Assembly: GCA_038250905.1 (NCBI GenBank)
Contig: JBBSBV010000002.1
Span: 62,001 to 126,000, forward strand
DNA: 64,000 bases
Direction of reading: 5' to 3'
From: JAENVU01 sp038250905
GTDB lineage: Bacteria; Actinomycetota; Acidimicrobiia; IMCC26256; JAENVU01
The notes under the pieces are model-generated. The model saw only the letters and a list, made by a program, of their open reading frames with translations, ran no database searches and was not told the DNA's origin. Positions 1 through 9,145 of the stretch are shown here, piece after piece. Within the stretch, counting starts at the first letter, position 1. Every line of letters starts with the position of its first letter. The position numbers and the translations under genes were made by a program.

Positions 1-2
1 AC

Positions 3-914
3 GACTACCACTGCTCGCTGCTCGGACCCACGTGGCCGAACCGGCACTACCTGCACGGCGCGCAGTCGGGCGGCAACAAGTCGAACGCGTTCCCGGCCGA
101 GCCGTTCGCGTGGCCGTTGATCTGGGAGAAGCTCGCGGCCGCGGGGGTGTCGGCGAAGTACTACTACTCCGACCTGCCGTTCCTCGCGTTGTACGGGCCC
201 CGTATGTCGCCGTTCCTCGCCCCGATCGCCGATTACTTCACCGACTGCGCCAACGGGACGCTGCCGCATGTCGTCATGGTGGATCCGGCCTTCGGCGGCG
301 ACGGTCAGAACGACGACCACCCGCTGGCCGACGTCCGGAACGGACAGAACTTCCAACGCAACGTCTTCAAGGCGTTCACCGAGTCGGCGCATTGGGAGAA
401 GGGCGTCTACATCTCCACCTACGACGAGTGGGGTGGCTTCTACGACCACGTCGCACCACCGCACTTCCCGGACGACCGCGCCAACGCGCTCGACGCCGAC
501 GACTTCTCGCAGGCCGGGTACCGCGTGCCTACGATCGTGGCCTCGCCGTTCGCCCATGCCGGTCTCGTCGATCGGCGCGCCTACGACCACGCGTCGATCC
601 TGCGGTTCATCGAATGGCGGTTCCTCGGCGCACCGCCCGAGGGACCCGGCGCGCCCGGCGACTCGTGGTATCTCACCCGACGGGACCAGTACGCACTCAA
701 CCTCGGCGCGAGCCTTTCGGGATCGTTGATCGACAAAGAGTTGTACTTCGACATCAACCTGCCGATCGACCCGCCCTCGCCCGCGTGTGGCACGCCGGCC
801 GCGCTCTCCCCGATGGCCCGTTCGGTGCTCGAGGCCGACGACCCCGCGTTCGACCAGGCCGCCTGGCGTACGTATCTCGACCGCGAAGGTTTCAAGGTCC
901 CCGCGTCGACCTGA
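3..914 (+). CDS. Phosphoesterase / phospholipase C family protein, 3' part
   Basis: The reading frame is open from the window edge, so the N-terminus lies outside; 303 residues are visible. Family signatures are GPTWPNR near residues 8-14, VDPAFGG at about 93-99, DDHP at about 104-107 and DEWGGFYDH at about 141-149, which match the phosphoesterase family of non-haemolytic phospholipases C and acid phosphatases (PF04185). Family members are usually secreted and hydrolyse phosphodiester bonds of phospholipids or related substrates; the exact substrate cannot be read here. A strong hairpin follows the stop and separates it from the convergent ammonium transporter. Confidence 0.85.
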   Translation, partial: DYHCSLLGPTWPNRHYLHGAQSGGNKSNAFPAEPFAWPLIWEKLAAAGVSAKYYYSDLPFLALYGPRMSPFLAPIADYFTDCANGTLPHVVMVDPAFGGDGQNDDHPLADVRNGQNFQRNVFKAFTESAHWEKGVYISTYDEWGGFYDHVAPPHFPDDRANALDADDFSQAGYRVPTIVASPFAHAGLVDRRAYDHASILRFIEWRFLGAPPEGPGAPGDSWYLTRRDQYALNLGASLSGSLIDKELYFDINLPIDPPSPACGTPAALSPMARSVLEADDPAFDQAAWRTYLDREGFKVPAST

Positions 915-934
915 CCTCGAGCCACACACAAGAA

Positions 935-968
935 AAGGGAGGTCGGGCAACGTTGCCCGACCTCCCTT
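935..968. terminator. Bidirectional intrinsic terminator
   Basis: A perfect 17-bp palindrome centred on AACGTT, with A-rich sequence on the left and T-rich sequence on the right, lies between the convergent phosphoesterase and ammonium transporter genes. It can terminate transcription from both sides. Confidence 0.9.
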
Positions 969-1020
969 CTTTTTCCTGTCGACCGCCCACTGGGGGTAAG
1001 CAGCCAAATCCCCGGTCGCG

Positions 1021-2604
1021 TTACCGACCGATGGTCGGGTCGGGTGAAGGCCCGCCCGACATTTCGAGCTCGACGCCGTCGCCGCTGACGATCTCCAGGT
1101 CGTTGAGCGTGAGGTTGTCGTACGCGAGCACCCCCATTTCGGGCATGTCGAGACCCATGATCTCGTCTTCGGCCTTCGAGCGGATGCCGCCCTTCATCAT
1201 CTTGTCCTGGATCTTGAAGAACGCGAACGCCAGACCGAGGAACACGGTGCAGATGACGAGCGCACCGACCGCCTGCGAAGCGAGCTGACGGCCACCCAGG
1301 TTGAAGTCGTACAGGATCCCGGTGACCCCGGAGGCGGTCGCCGCCGCACCCTTGGTCGTCAGGTTCCAGCCGGCTCCGTACTCGCCGCTGGAGAAGATCC
1401 CGACGCAGAGCACACCGAAGATTCCACAGACGCCGTGGACCGAGATGGCACCCACCGGGTCGTCGATACCGCGACGCTCGAAGAAGAACACCGACTCGAC
1501 CACGATGATCGCCGCGATCCCGCCGATGACCGCTGCGGCCCAGGGCTGGATGAAGGCACAGGGAGCCGTAATGGCCACCAGGCCCGCCAGCATGCCGTTC
1601 GCCATCATCCCCGGGTCGGGCTTGCCCATCCGCTTCATCACGTAGAACATCGCCACGGTCGCACCGAACGCCGCCGCGATTGCGGTGTTGGTGGCAACGA
1701 CCGCGAAGCGCACGTCCGTGGCCGCGAAGGTCGACGCCGCATTGAAGCCGAACCAACCCACGAGCAGGATGAACGTCCCGAGGAACGCCATCGGGATGTT
1801 GTGGCCACCCAAGGTACGGGGCTTGCCGTCCGCTCCGAACTTGCCGATGCGTGGTCCCAGCACGATCGCGCCGGCGAGTCCAGCAACGCCACCCATGGCG
1901 TGGACGACACCCGAGCCGGCGAAGTCGACGTAACCGAAGCCGAGCTTCATGCTGTTACCCATCTGGCTCAGCCAGCCGCCGCCCCAGGTCCAGGCGCCGA
2001 ACAACGGGTAGAAGATCGTGCCGACGAACAGCCCCCAACCCACGAAGGCCTTCCAGTTCCAACGCTCCGCCATCGAACCGGTCGGGATCGTCCCGGTCGT
2101 GTCCATGAAGGCAACCATGTACAGGAACATGGCGAGCACCGGAGCGGAGTTCTTGAGACCGTGCAGGTTCGTCAGTGCGAAACCGCCGTGCCACAGGAAC
2201 ACCCAGCTGCCGCTTCCGACGAGCGGACCACCGGTCGAAGTGTCCAGACCGAAGGCACCACCGAAGCTGAACCCACCGAACATGAGGCCGTACCCGACGA
2301 GGAAGAATCCGACGAAACCCAATCCGAAGATCGCGAAGTTCGTCGACACCACGTGGGCGGCGTGTTTTGCGCGACAGAATCCGGTTTCCACCAGTGCGAA
2401 CCCGGCTTGCATGAAGATCACCAGCACTGCGCCGAGCACGACCCAGAGCAGGTTCAGGCTCACTGCGACATCGGTCGGAGCGACGCTCGGAGCCTGATAT
2501 ACCGGTTTTGGTGCGTCCGCAGCGAACGCCGGCGCGGCGAACAGTGCCACGATCGCCGTGATGAGTACCACGACTAATCCCAAACGCTTGAGCTTCGAGC
2601 TCAC
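1021..2604 (-). CDS. amt: Ammonium transporter (Amt family)
   Basis: This 527-residue membrane protein moves ammonium across the cytoplasmic membrane. It has a cleavable signal peptide ending near APAFAADA, about eleven hydrophobic segments, and the family's two pore histidines in GSGVVHAMGG and ISVHGVCG. A hydrophilic C-terminal tail of about 60 residues follows the last helix, the part that contacts PII proteins in this family. I chose the GTG at 2604: the mRNA reads GGAGGAATAAAC just before it, so the Shine-Dalgarno site would be inside the coding region if the upstream TTG (2619) were used. No PII (glnK) gene is adjacent, which is unusual for actinobacteria. Confidence 0.95.
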   Translation of the reverse strand: MSSKLKRLGLVVVLITAIVALFAAPAFAADAPKPVYQAPSVAPTDVAVSLNLLWVVLGAVLVIFMQAGFALVETGFCRAKHAAHVVSTNFAIFGLGFVGFFLVGYGLMFGGFSFGGAFGLDTSTGGPLVGSGSWVFLWHGGFALTNLHGLKNSAPVLAMFLYMVAFMDTTGTIPTGSMAERWNWKAFVGWGLFVGTIFYPLFGAWTWGGGWLSQMGNSMKLGFGYVDFAGSGVVHAMGGVAGLAGAIVLGPRIGKFGADGKPRTLGGHNIPMAFLGTFILLVGWFGFNAASTFAATDVRFAVVATNTAIAAAFGATVAMFYVMKRMGKPDPGMMANGMLAGLVAITAPCAFIQPWAAAVIGGIAAIIVVESVFFFERRGIDDPVGAISVHGVCGIFGVLCVGIFSSGEYGAGWNLTTKGAAATASGVTGILYDFNLGGRQLASQAVGALVICTVFLGLAFAFFKIQDKMMKGGIRSKAEDEIMGLDMPEMGVLAYDNLTLNDLEIVSGDGVELEMSGGPSPDPTIGR

Positions 2605-2954
2605 GTTTATTCCTCCCAATGTCGTTGACGACCACGAGCCTCGTTGCCCACGAATCGCGGATTTCCCAATAGCGATGAAGGGAAGCTACGGACGACGTGT
2701 TTCGCGAACGCACCCTCACTGTGAACGAACAGCGGCTGGAATCTGACAGTTACCTGATCAGTTCTTCACCGCTCCCTGGACGTTCCCCCACGAAATCGAG
2801 GTGATTCGGGCCTCGCCGGTCGCGTGCTGGACTTCTGGGCGCGGGAACGCCCGGTGGCGCCGATCTGGTCACGGGGTGCTCGTCCTCGCGCGAGCAGCGA
2901 CGGGGCCAACCGCTTCGCCAAGCGGTTTCTGGCGCTGCTCTAGCCTCCTCCTCC
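2605..2954. other. Intergenic region between divergent amt and alpha-mannosidase
   Basis: These 350 bases hold the amt Shine-Dalgarno site (GGAGG, 2612-2616 on the complement) and must contain promoters for both divergent genes. I found no convincing GlnR-type site. The frame 2758-2943 on the plus strand is open and gives a protein-like stretch with no ATG or GTG start; it may be a relic or chance. Confidence 0.5.
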
Positions 2955-5690
2955 ATGGCTGAGCCGACTGTCGTCGCGATCGTTCCGCACACCCATTGGG
3001 ACCGGGAGTGGTACTCCCCGTTCCAGGCCTTCCGGATCCGGTTGGTGAAGCTCCTCGACGAGCTGCTCCCGCTCCTGGAACACGACCTGTCCTACGCCCG
3101 GTTCCTCCTCGACGGTCAGACCGCGGTCCTCGACGACTACCTCGAGGTCCATCCCGAGGCCGCCGAACCGCTCGGGCGCCTCGCCGCGAGTAACCGCCTG
3201 TCGATCGGTCCGTGGATGATCCTCATGGACGAGTTCATGGTGTCGGGCGAGACGATCGTCCGGGATCTCCAGATGGGGATCCGGCGGGCGACCGACTTCG
3301 GCGGGCCGATGGAGGTCGGCTACCTCCCGGACATGTTCGGCCACGTCGCCCAGATGCCCCAGATCCTGCGCGAGGCCGGCCTCGAGCACGCAATCGTGTG
3401 GCGCGGCGTCCCGTCCGAGGTCACCCAGAGCGCCTTCTGGTGGGACGCGCCCGACGGTTCGCGCGTGCGGGCCGAATATCTCTACGGCTCGTACTCGAAC
3501 GGTCGGGATCTGCCGGACGACGCCAAACAGCTGATCGGGCGGGCCCACAGCTTCGAGCAGGAGATCGGCACCAACCGCATCCCGGGCAGTGGTCTGCTGC
3601 TGATGAACGGCACCGATCACCAGATGCCCCAGCCCTGGCTCGGGCGCATCGTGGCCGAGGCCAATGCCGTGCAGGGCGACTACCGCTTCGAGGTCACGTC
3701 ACTCCCCGAGTATCTCGCCACGCAGCCGACCGCCGGGTTGAAGGCCTGGCAGGGTGAGTTGCGTTCGGGCGCCCGGGCCAACGTGCTCATGGGCGTCGCG
3801 TCGAACCGGGTCGACGTGCACCGGGCGTGCGCCGCGGCCGAACGGGCCGTCGAACGCCACGCGGAACCGCTCTCGGCACTGCTGATGCCGGCCGATCGGT
3901 ATCCCGGCCGCTTGCTGGAACTGGCCTGGAAGCTGTTGGTCCTCAACAGCGCGCACGATTCATCGTGCGCGTGCAGTGCTGACGAGGTGGTCGACGCGGT
4001 CCACGTGCGGTACCAGGAGGCACGCCAGATCGGCGAGAACCTCGCACGGGACGCGGTGCACGGACTCGGTGCCGCCATCGACGCGCCGCGCGGCTCAACC
4101 GTCGTGATCAACTCGAGTGCCTACGACCGCAGCGGGCTCGTCACCCTGCGCGTTCCCGGCGACGGTCCGGTCCACCTCGTTGCGCTCGACGACGGCAGCG
4201 CGGTGCCGGCCCAGGTCGTGCAGTCGATCAGCGGTATCGGATTCGCGACGACGGTCACCGGCGATCAGATCTCCCTCGTCACCGAACTCATGCGGGGTCC
4301 CGAGTTCGCAGGGACGCGGATCGCGTCCTACGAGTTGGAGCGGGCCGATGTCGGTGCGACGCTCACCTGCACCGGTGCCGCGCCGGGCGACGCGGTCGTC
4401 GACCTCGAGGGACTGCGCGAGGAACTCATCGAACTCGGCGCCCAGAACGTCAACGTGGCGGTACGCGTGATGCGCGCACCGACGCGTGAGGTCATCGCCC
4501 GCGTCGGCGACATTCCCGGGTTCGGCTGGCGTACCTACCGGCCGGTCGACGGTCCCGGCCCCGAGACCGGACTCGACGCGGCCGAGCACCGGCTCGCGAA
4601 CGAGCACCTGGAGGTCGATGTCGACCCCCACACCGGCACCTACACGATCACCACGGCCGACGGCGTCGTGGCGACGGGCCTCGGCCGGCTCGTCGAGGGC
4701 GGCGACGGCGGCGATACGTACAACTACTCGCCACCGGTCGAAGACCTGGTGATCGACCGCCCCGAAGCCGTCACGGTGACGCTCCACGAACACGGACCGA
4801 TCCGGTCGCAGCTGCGTGTGGTCACCTGGTACCGCTGGCCGCATCACGCGGTCGGCAACGAGCGTTCGTGCAGCCGTCGCAGTGACGAGCAGCTCCTCAC
4901 CGAGGTCGTCACCACCCTCGAACTCCGCGCCGGGGAGCGGTTCCTCCGCGTCCGCACCGAGCTCGACCACCGCTGCCGCGACCACCGCCTGCGCGCCCAT
5001 TTCCCGCTCCCGGCCCCGGTCACGTCGTCGCACGCCGAGTGCGCGTTCGCCGTGGTCGAACGCGGCCTCACGACCGAGGGCGGACCCCACGAGACCCCGC
5101 TTCCCACGTTCGTGTCCCGACGCTTCGTCGACGCGTCCGACGGTGACCGGGGAATCGCGCTCCTCCACGACGGCCTCCTCGAGTACGAGGTGGTCCACGC
5201 CCGTCGCGAACTCGCGCTCACGCTCCTGCGTGCGACCGGGTTCCTCTCGCGCTCGGAGATCGCGCTGCGCCCGAACCCCGCCGGCCCCCTCGACGCCCTC
5301 GAAGGGCCACAACTGCAAGGACCGTTCGCGGTCGAGTACGCGGTCGCTCCGCACCTCGGCACCTGGGACACCGCCGGCCTCTACGAGATGGCCGACGACG
5401 TGCTGACACCCCTCGAGCGGGCGCGGGTCGCCGGCGGCGGAGCGCGCCGAACGGTCGGGCGGCCACTCCGGGTCGAGGGCGCGGTCACGTCGGCCGTGCA
5501 CCGCGACGCGGGTGGGCTCGTCGTGCGGGTCTTCAATCCGCTCGACCAGCCGAGCCGGGTCGAGATCGAACTCGACGACACGCCGGCGCGCGGTTGGCTC
5601 GTAGATCTGCGCGGCCGACCCCAGTCCCGATTCGAGGCCGGCTTCGACCTCCGGGCGGCGGGCATCGCAACCCTCCGTCTCGACGAGTGA
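2955..5690 (+). CDS. Alpha-mannosidase, glycoside hydrolase family 38
   Basis: A 911-residue GH38 retaining alpha-mannosidase. The N-terminal catalytic domain begins with PHTHWDREW (residues 11-19), which holds zinc ligands; the probable nucleophile is the aspartate of LPDMFGH (about residue 126). The middle and long beta-sandwich C-terminal parts have the size and order usual for bacterial GH38 enzymes. There is no signal peptide, so it is probably cytoplasmic and degrades imported alpha-mannosides or recycles glycans. The gene ends 14 bases before the stop of a convergent gene of unknown function. Confidence 0.9.
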   Translation: MAEPTVVAIVPHTHWDREWYSPFQAFRIRLVKLLDELLPLLEHDLSYARFLLDGQTAVLDDYLEVHPEAAEPLGRLAASNRLSIGPWMILMDEFMVSGETIVRDLQMGIRRATDFGGPMEVGYLPDMFGHVAQMPQILREAGLEHAIVWRGVPSEVTQSAFWWDAPDGSRVRAEYLYGSYSNGRDLPDDAKQLIGRAHSFEQEIGTNRIPGSGLLLMNGTDHQMPQPWLGRIVAEANAVQGDYRFEVTSLPEYLATQPTAGLKAWQGELRSGARANVLMGVASNRVDVHRACAAAERAVERHAEPLSALLMPADRYPGRLLELAWKLLVLNSAHDSSCACSADEVVDAVHVRYQEARQIGENLARDAVHGLGAAIDAPRGSTVVINSSAYDRSGLVTLRVPGDGPVHLVALDDGSAVPAQVVQSISGIGFATTVTGDQISLVTELMRGPEFAGTRIASYELERADVGATLTCTGAAPGDAVVDLEGLREELIELGAQNVNVAVRVMRAPTREVIARVGDIPGFGWRTYRPVDGPGPETGLDAAEHRLANEHLEVDVDPHTGTYTITTADGVVATGLGRLVEGGDGGDTYNYSPPVEDLVIDRPEAVTVTLHEHGPIRSQLRVVTWYRWPHHAVGNERSCSRRSDEQLLTEVVTTLELRAGERFLRVRTELDHRCRDHRLRAHFPLPAPVTSSHAECAFAVVERGLTTEGGPHETPLPTFVSRRFVDASDGDRGIALLHDGLLEYEVVHARRELALTLLRATGFLSRSEIALRPNPAGPLDALEGPQLQGPFAVEYAVAPHLGTWDTAGLYEMADDVLTPLERARVAGGGARRTVGRPLRVEGAVTSAVHRDAGGLVVRVFNPLDQPSRVEIELDDTPARGWLVDLRGRPQSRFEAGFDLRAAGIATLRLDE

Positions 5691-5704
5691 CCGCCGGCGC
5701 GACG

Positions 5705-6832
5705 TCAGGCTGACGCGGCGCGGAGCAGTGTCTCGCCCACCGGCTCGCGGGTCGACCATCCGGCCGCCACGACCGGAACCCGCAACTCGAACGACGACGT
5801 CGGCTCCCTGACCTCCCACAGCAACGCGGGATACTCACCGTGCCAACGCAACGCGAACGAGATGTTCCCGTGCCGCGTCGGCGCATCGCGGATCTCGAGG
5901 TCGACCCCCGGCTCGGGAGGCGAATGCAGGATCTCGATGCCGGTGTCGACGTCGCGGACCCACCCGTCGCGCGCGCGGAGGAGCAGCCCGGCCGCGCCGG
6001 GATCGTCGAGCAGGTCCACGCGCCGGCGCGCCCGGCGTCGGTCACGAGTCGACAGCCCGTTCCACGCCCACTCGGCCCGTTCGTCGAAGCCCCAGTCCTC
6101 GAGCGCCGCCGTGGTCGCGGCACCCGGATCGGGTTCGAGCAGGATCTGACTCCGGGCGAGGTCGATTTCGGCCACGCGGTCTCCGGGCCCGACCACACGC
6201 GTGGCCCGATCGAGATGCCGGTGCCAGCCGCGCGCCGCGGCGTCGGCCGCGGGGACCTGCGCGAGGTCGATCGTCGGGACCTCGTCACCGCACACGAGCG
6301 CGACGCGCAATCGGTTGCGGTGGCTCAATGGAAACAGCATCGCCGCCACCAAGGCACCTTCGGCGAACGAACGTACGGGCACCGGTCCGGTCTCGGCGCC
6401 GCACTGCTCCGGCTCGAGCGCGAGGTCGGTGACGTCCCACCGTGGTGGCGGGAACGGGAGGATCAGCGCGACCCGCCCGTCGACGATGACGTGTGACCCG
6501 TCGACGGCGAGCGACGTCGCGCCGCGGACGACCAGGGTGACGATGCAGGCCGCCGGCGACGCGTTCTCGACCTCGACCACGACCACGTCGCCGACCCCGC
6601 CGATTCCGTACACGCGTTGCACGGCATCGCCGCTCGGGATCCGCATCCGCGTCTCCGCGACCGGCGCACCGTCGATCGCGGCATGGCGGACCGCCGGTTC
6701 GCGTGCCGGCACACGCCACCGGTCGTCGGCGCCGATCCACCAGTCGAGCGTCCACGGCTCGCCGACGATCCGGATCGCACCACGAGCGTCGACGATCGCA
6801 CGGCCTTCGGTTCCGAGCGCGCCGACGATCAC
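5705..6832 (-). CDS. Protein of unknown function, last gene of the plsC-gpsA operon
   Basis: I do not recognise this 375-residue protein. I start it at GTG 6832, whose GTGA overlaps the gpsA stop by 4 bases; the longer open frame upstream is only the shadow of gpsA. The sequence is rich in Trp, Val and short beta-strand-like segments, with no signal peptide or clear membrane helix, suggesting a soluble, mainly beta-sandwich protein. Translational coupling to gpsA and plsC suggests a link to glycerophospholipid synthesis, but the neighbouring GH38 gene makes a carbohydrate role equally possible. Function unassigned. Confidence 0.75.
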   Translation of the reverse strand: MIVGALGTEGRAIVDARGAIRIVGEPWTLDWWIGADDRWRVPAREPAVRHAAIDGAPVAETRMRIPSGDAVQRVYGIGGVGDVVVVEVENASPAACIVTLVVRGATSLAVDGSHVIVDGRVALILPFPPPRWDVTDLALEPEQCGAETGPVPVRSFAEGALVAAMLFPLSHRNRLRVALVCGDEVPTIDLAQVPAADAAARGWHRHLDRATRVVGPGDRVAEIDLARSQILLEPDPGAATTAALEDWGFDERAEWAWNGLSTRDRRRARRRVDLLDDPGAAGLLLRARDGWVRDVDTGIEILHSPPEPGVDLEIRDAPTRHGNISFALRWHGEYPALLWEVREPTSSFELRVPVVAAGWSTREPVGETLLRAASA

Positions 6833-7839
6833 CGCATCCCGCGCAGTTCCGGCTTGGCCTGGCGCAGCATGAGCGCGGGCACGATGTCGGCGGGAGAACG
6901 ACCGTCGTACAAGACCGCGCCCACCTGCTCGGCGATCGGGAGTTCCACGTCGAGCCGGCGGGCCAACTCGAGCACCGCTTCGGTGCTCTTGACTCCCTCG
7001 GCCACCATCTTCATCTCGGTCACGATGTCGTCGAGTTTGCGGCCCTGGCCGAGCGCGACCCCGACGGTCCGGTTGCGGCTCTTGTCGCTGGTACACGTGG
7101 CCACGAGATCACCCATACCCGCGAGCCCCGAGAAGGTGAGCGGGTCACCGCCCAGCGCGATGCCGAGGCGCGCCAGCTCCGCCAGGCCGCGCGTGATGAG
7201 TGCGGCCTTGGTGTTGTCGCCGTAGCCGAGTCCGTGCGCGATGCCGGCCGCCAATGCGACCACGTTCTTCAGCGCGCCGGCGATCTCACATCCGACGACG
7301 TCAGGATTGGTGTACACCCGGAACGTCGCGGTCATGAACAGGCTCTGGAGTTCGGTCGCGGTCTCGGCGTCGCCGATCGCCACGACCGAGGCCGTCGGCT
7401 GACCCTCGGCGACCTCGCGTGCGAGGTTGGGACCGGTCAACACCCCGATGCGATCCGTGCGGTGACCCTCGAGCACGTCGGCGATCACCTCGGTCATCCG
7501 CAACAACGTTCCCTGTTCGACGCCCTTCGACAGGCTGAGCACCGGGACGTCGGCGCCGATGTTCGGCGCCGCCACCTCGAGTACCGCACGGAACCCGTGT
7601 GACGGAACGCCCATGACGACCACGTCGGCGCCCGCGCACGCCGCACCGAGATCGGAGGTCGCGTCGAGTGACTCGGGCAGCGCAATGTCCGGGAGATAGT
7701 CGGGGTTGGTGTGCTCGTCGACGATGTGGGCCGCGACCGCAGGATCGCGGGCCCACAGCACGGCGTCCGCGTTCACGGCCGCGATCGCGCCGACCGCGGT
7801 CCCCCAGGATCCGGCACCGATCACGGCGATTCGGGTCAT
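6829..7839 (-). CDS. gpsA: Glycerol-3-phosphate dehydrogenase [NAD(P)+]
   Basis: This 336-residue cytoplasmic enzyme reduces dihydroxyacetone phosphate to sn-glycerol 3-phosphate for phospholipid synthesis. The Rossmann motif GAGSWGT is at 8-14; conserved SLSKG (Lys105), GPNLA (136-140) and GALKN (Lys191) mark the active site. The start at 7839 has GAGGAG six bases upstream and its ATG overlaps the stop of plsC (ATGA). Gene order plsC-gpsA makes glycerol 3-phosphate supply and acylation one transcript. Confidence 0.95.
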   Translation of the reverse strand: MTRIAVIGAGSWGTAVGAIAAVNADAVLWARDPAVAAHIVDEHTNPDYLPDIALPESLDATSDLGAACAGADVVVMGVPSHGFRAVLEVAAPNIGADVPVLSLSKGVEQGTLLRMTEVIADVLEGHRTDRIGVLTGPNLAREVAEGQPTASVVAIGDAETATELQSLFMTATFRVYTNPDVVGCEIAGALKNVVALAAGIAHGLGYGDNTKAALITRGLAELARLGIALGGDPLTFSGLAGMGDLVATCTSDKSRNRTVGVALGQGRKLDDIVTEMKMVAEGVKSTEAVLELARRLDVELPIAEQVGAVLYDGRSPADIVPALMLRQAKPELRGMR

Positions 7840-8537
7840 CGACAGCTCCTCAATACCGCGGTCTCGGGTGCGCGTACCCACCAGTCACCTTCGGCCGGCG
7901 TCGGCGATTGCGGATACCGGCGCCGGGCGTCGCGCACCTGGGTACAGATCGCGTCCATGATCCGGTCCGTCGCGCTCAGCACATCGTCGGCCGCCCCGAT
8001 CGTGATCGGGGCGCCGATCGAGACGACCTCCGCGATGCCGGCCCGCCAGCGCGGCTTGCGACCCTTGAACATGATGCGGTGCAGGCCCCACATCCCGATC
8101 GGGACGACCGGCGCGCCGGTGGCCGCGGCCAGGCGGGCGGTGCCCGTCTTGCCCACCATCGGTTCCAGGTCGAGCGAGATCGTGCCCTCGGGGAAGACCG
8201 TGACGCAGCGGCCTTCGCGCAACGACGTCTCGGCCGCGACGAGGGATCCGGCCGCGTCAGTGGTACCGCGACTCACCGAGATCATCCCGGCACCGCGGAG
8301 GATTCCGCCCATCACCGGCTTCTCGAACAACTCGTCCTTGGTCAGGAAGCGGGTACGCCGACCCCGCTTGGTCGCGAAATACCCGAGCGCGAGCGGGTCG
8401 AGATACGACGTGTGGTTCGCGGCCAGGATCACCGGTCCGGCCGTCGGGATGTGCTCGAGGCCGTCGATCGTCCACTTGATCCCGAGGTGCATCGGGGGGT
8501 AGAGCACGCCACGTACACCATCGAAGACGGGATCCAC
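7836..8537 (-). CDS. plsC: 1-acyl-sn-glycerol-3-phosphate acyltransferase
   Basis: A 233-residue PlsC-type acyltransferase that adds the second acyl chain to lysophosphatidate. The catalytic HX4D box is in NHTSYLDP (His42, Asp47) and the substrate-binding FPEGT is at 115-119. The GTG at 8537 is preferred because a TACACT box lies 8 bases upstream and no Shine-Dalgarno is present, consistent with a nearly leaderless mRNA. First gene of the three-gene operon with gpsA. Confidence 0.9.
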   Translation of the reverse strand: MDPVFDGVRGVLYPPMHLGIKWTIDGLEHIPTAGPVILAANHTSYLDPLALGYFATKRGRRTRFLTKDELFEKPVMGGILRGAGMISVSRGTTDAAGSLVAAETSLREGRCVTVFPEGTISLDLEPMVGKTGTARLAAATGAPVVPIGMWGLHRIMFKGRKPRWRAGIAEVVSIGAPITIGAADDVLSATDRIMDAICTQVRDARRRYPQSPTPAEGDWWVRAPETAVLRSCR

Positions 8538-8544
8538 GGCCCGG

Positions 8545-8551
8545 TAGTGTA
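8545..8551. promoter_or_regulatory. Shared symmetrical -10 element for divergent plsC and cofC
   Basis: The 7 bases TAGTGTA read TAGTGT on the plus strand and TACACT on the minus strand, both fitting TAnnnT. The distances to the cofC ATG (10 bases) and the plsC GTG (8 bases) suit near-leaderless transcripts in both directions. Only 23 bases separate the two start codons. Confidence 0.55.
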
Positions 8552-8560
8552 CGCAACCCC

Positions 8561-9145
8561 ATGCCGATCGTCCCTGGTCCTCCTCACCACGCGGGGGTGG
8601 TGGTCCCGATCCGGGGTTTCACCTCCGGCAAGGCGCGACTGGCCGAAGTGCTCGGTGAGCGCGAGCGCGCGGACCTCGCAACCACGATGGCGAACGCGGT
8701 CGTCGACGCCGCCGGCCCGCTGCCGGTCACGATCGTCACGTCTTCGGCAGAGGTGCAGGCGTGGGCGCAGGCACGGGGGCTCGCGCTCGTCGACGACCCG
8801 GGCTCCGGACTCGACGCCGCGGTCGCCGCCGGCCGGGATTCGCTCCGGGACCAGGGATACGCACGGGTCATCGTCGTGCACGCCGACCTCCCCCGCGCCC
8901 GGCCCGGCACCCTCGCGCGGTTCGCCACGGTCGACCCGTCCACCGTGACCATCGTGCCCTCCCACCGGGACGACGGCACGCCGGTGCTCGGTATCCCGAG
9001 CACCGCCGCGTTCGGTTTCGCCTACGGCGTCGGTTCGGCTGGTCGCCATGCCGCCGTCGCCCGCGCCCTCGGACTCGTCGTGGACCTCGTCCACGACGCC
9101 GAACTCGGTTTCGATGTCGATCTCCCGGAGGACCTGGAGCCATGA
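8561..9145 (+). CDS. cofC: 2-phospho-L-lactate guanylyltransferase (CofC/FbiD family)
   Basis: A 194-residue nucleotidyltransferase. The N-terminal VVPIRGFTSGKARLAEVL segment is the CofC/FbiD signature, followed by LVDDPGSGLDAAV and a VVHADLPRA motif typical of the GT-A-like fold. The family guanylylates 2-phospholactate or phosphoenolpyruvate in the first committed step of coenzyme F420 synthesis. Its stop overlaps the start of a PIG-L deacetylase gene (ATGA). No other F420 genes are in the window. Confidence 0.85.
   Translation: MPIVPGPPHHAGVVVPIRGFTSGKARLAEVLGERERADLATTMANAVVDAAGPLPVTIVTSSAEVQAWAQARGLALVDDPGSGLDAAVAAGRDSLRDQGYARVIVVHADLPRARPGTLARFATVDPSTVTIVPSHRDDGTPVLGIPSTAAFGFAYGVGSAGRHAAVARALGLVVDLVHDAELGFDVDLPEDLEP

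Noticed and set aside
1435..2577. Long plus-strand frame opposite amt
   Set aside because: It is a GC-rich antisense shadow of a clear transporter gene, with charged low-complexity composition.
2605..2760. GlnR or NtrC site before amt
   Set aside because: The half-sites I tested did not match the GlnR spacing or sequence.
2758..2943. Open frame with protein-like residues between amt and the mannosidase
   Set aside because: It has no ATG, GTG or TTG start and no ribosome-binding site; noted only as a possible relic.
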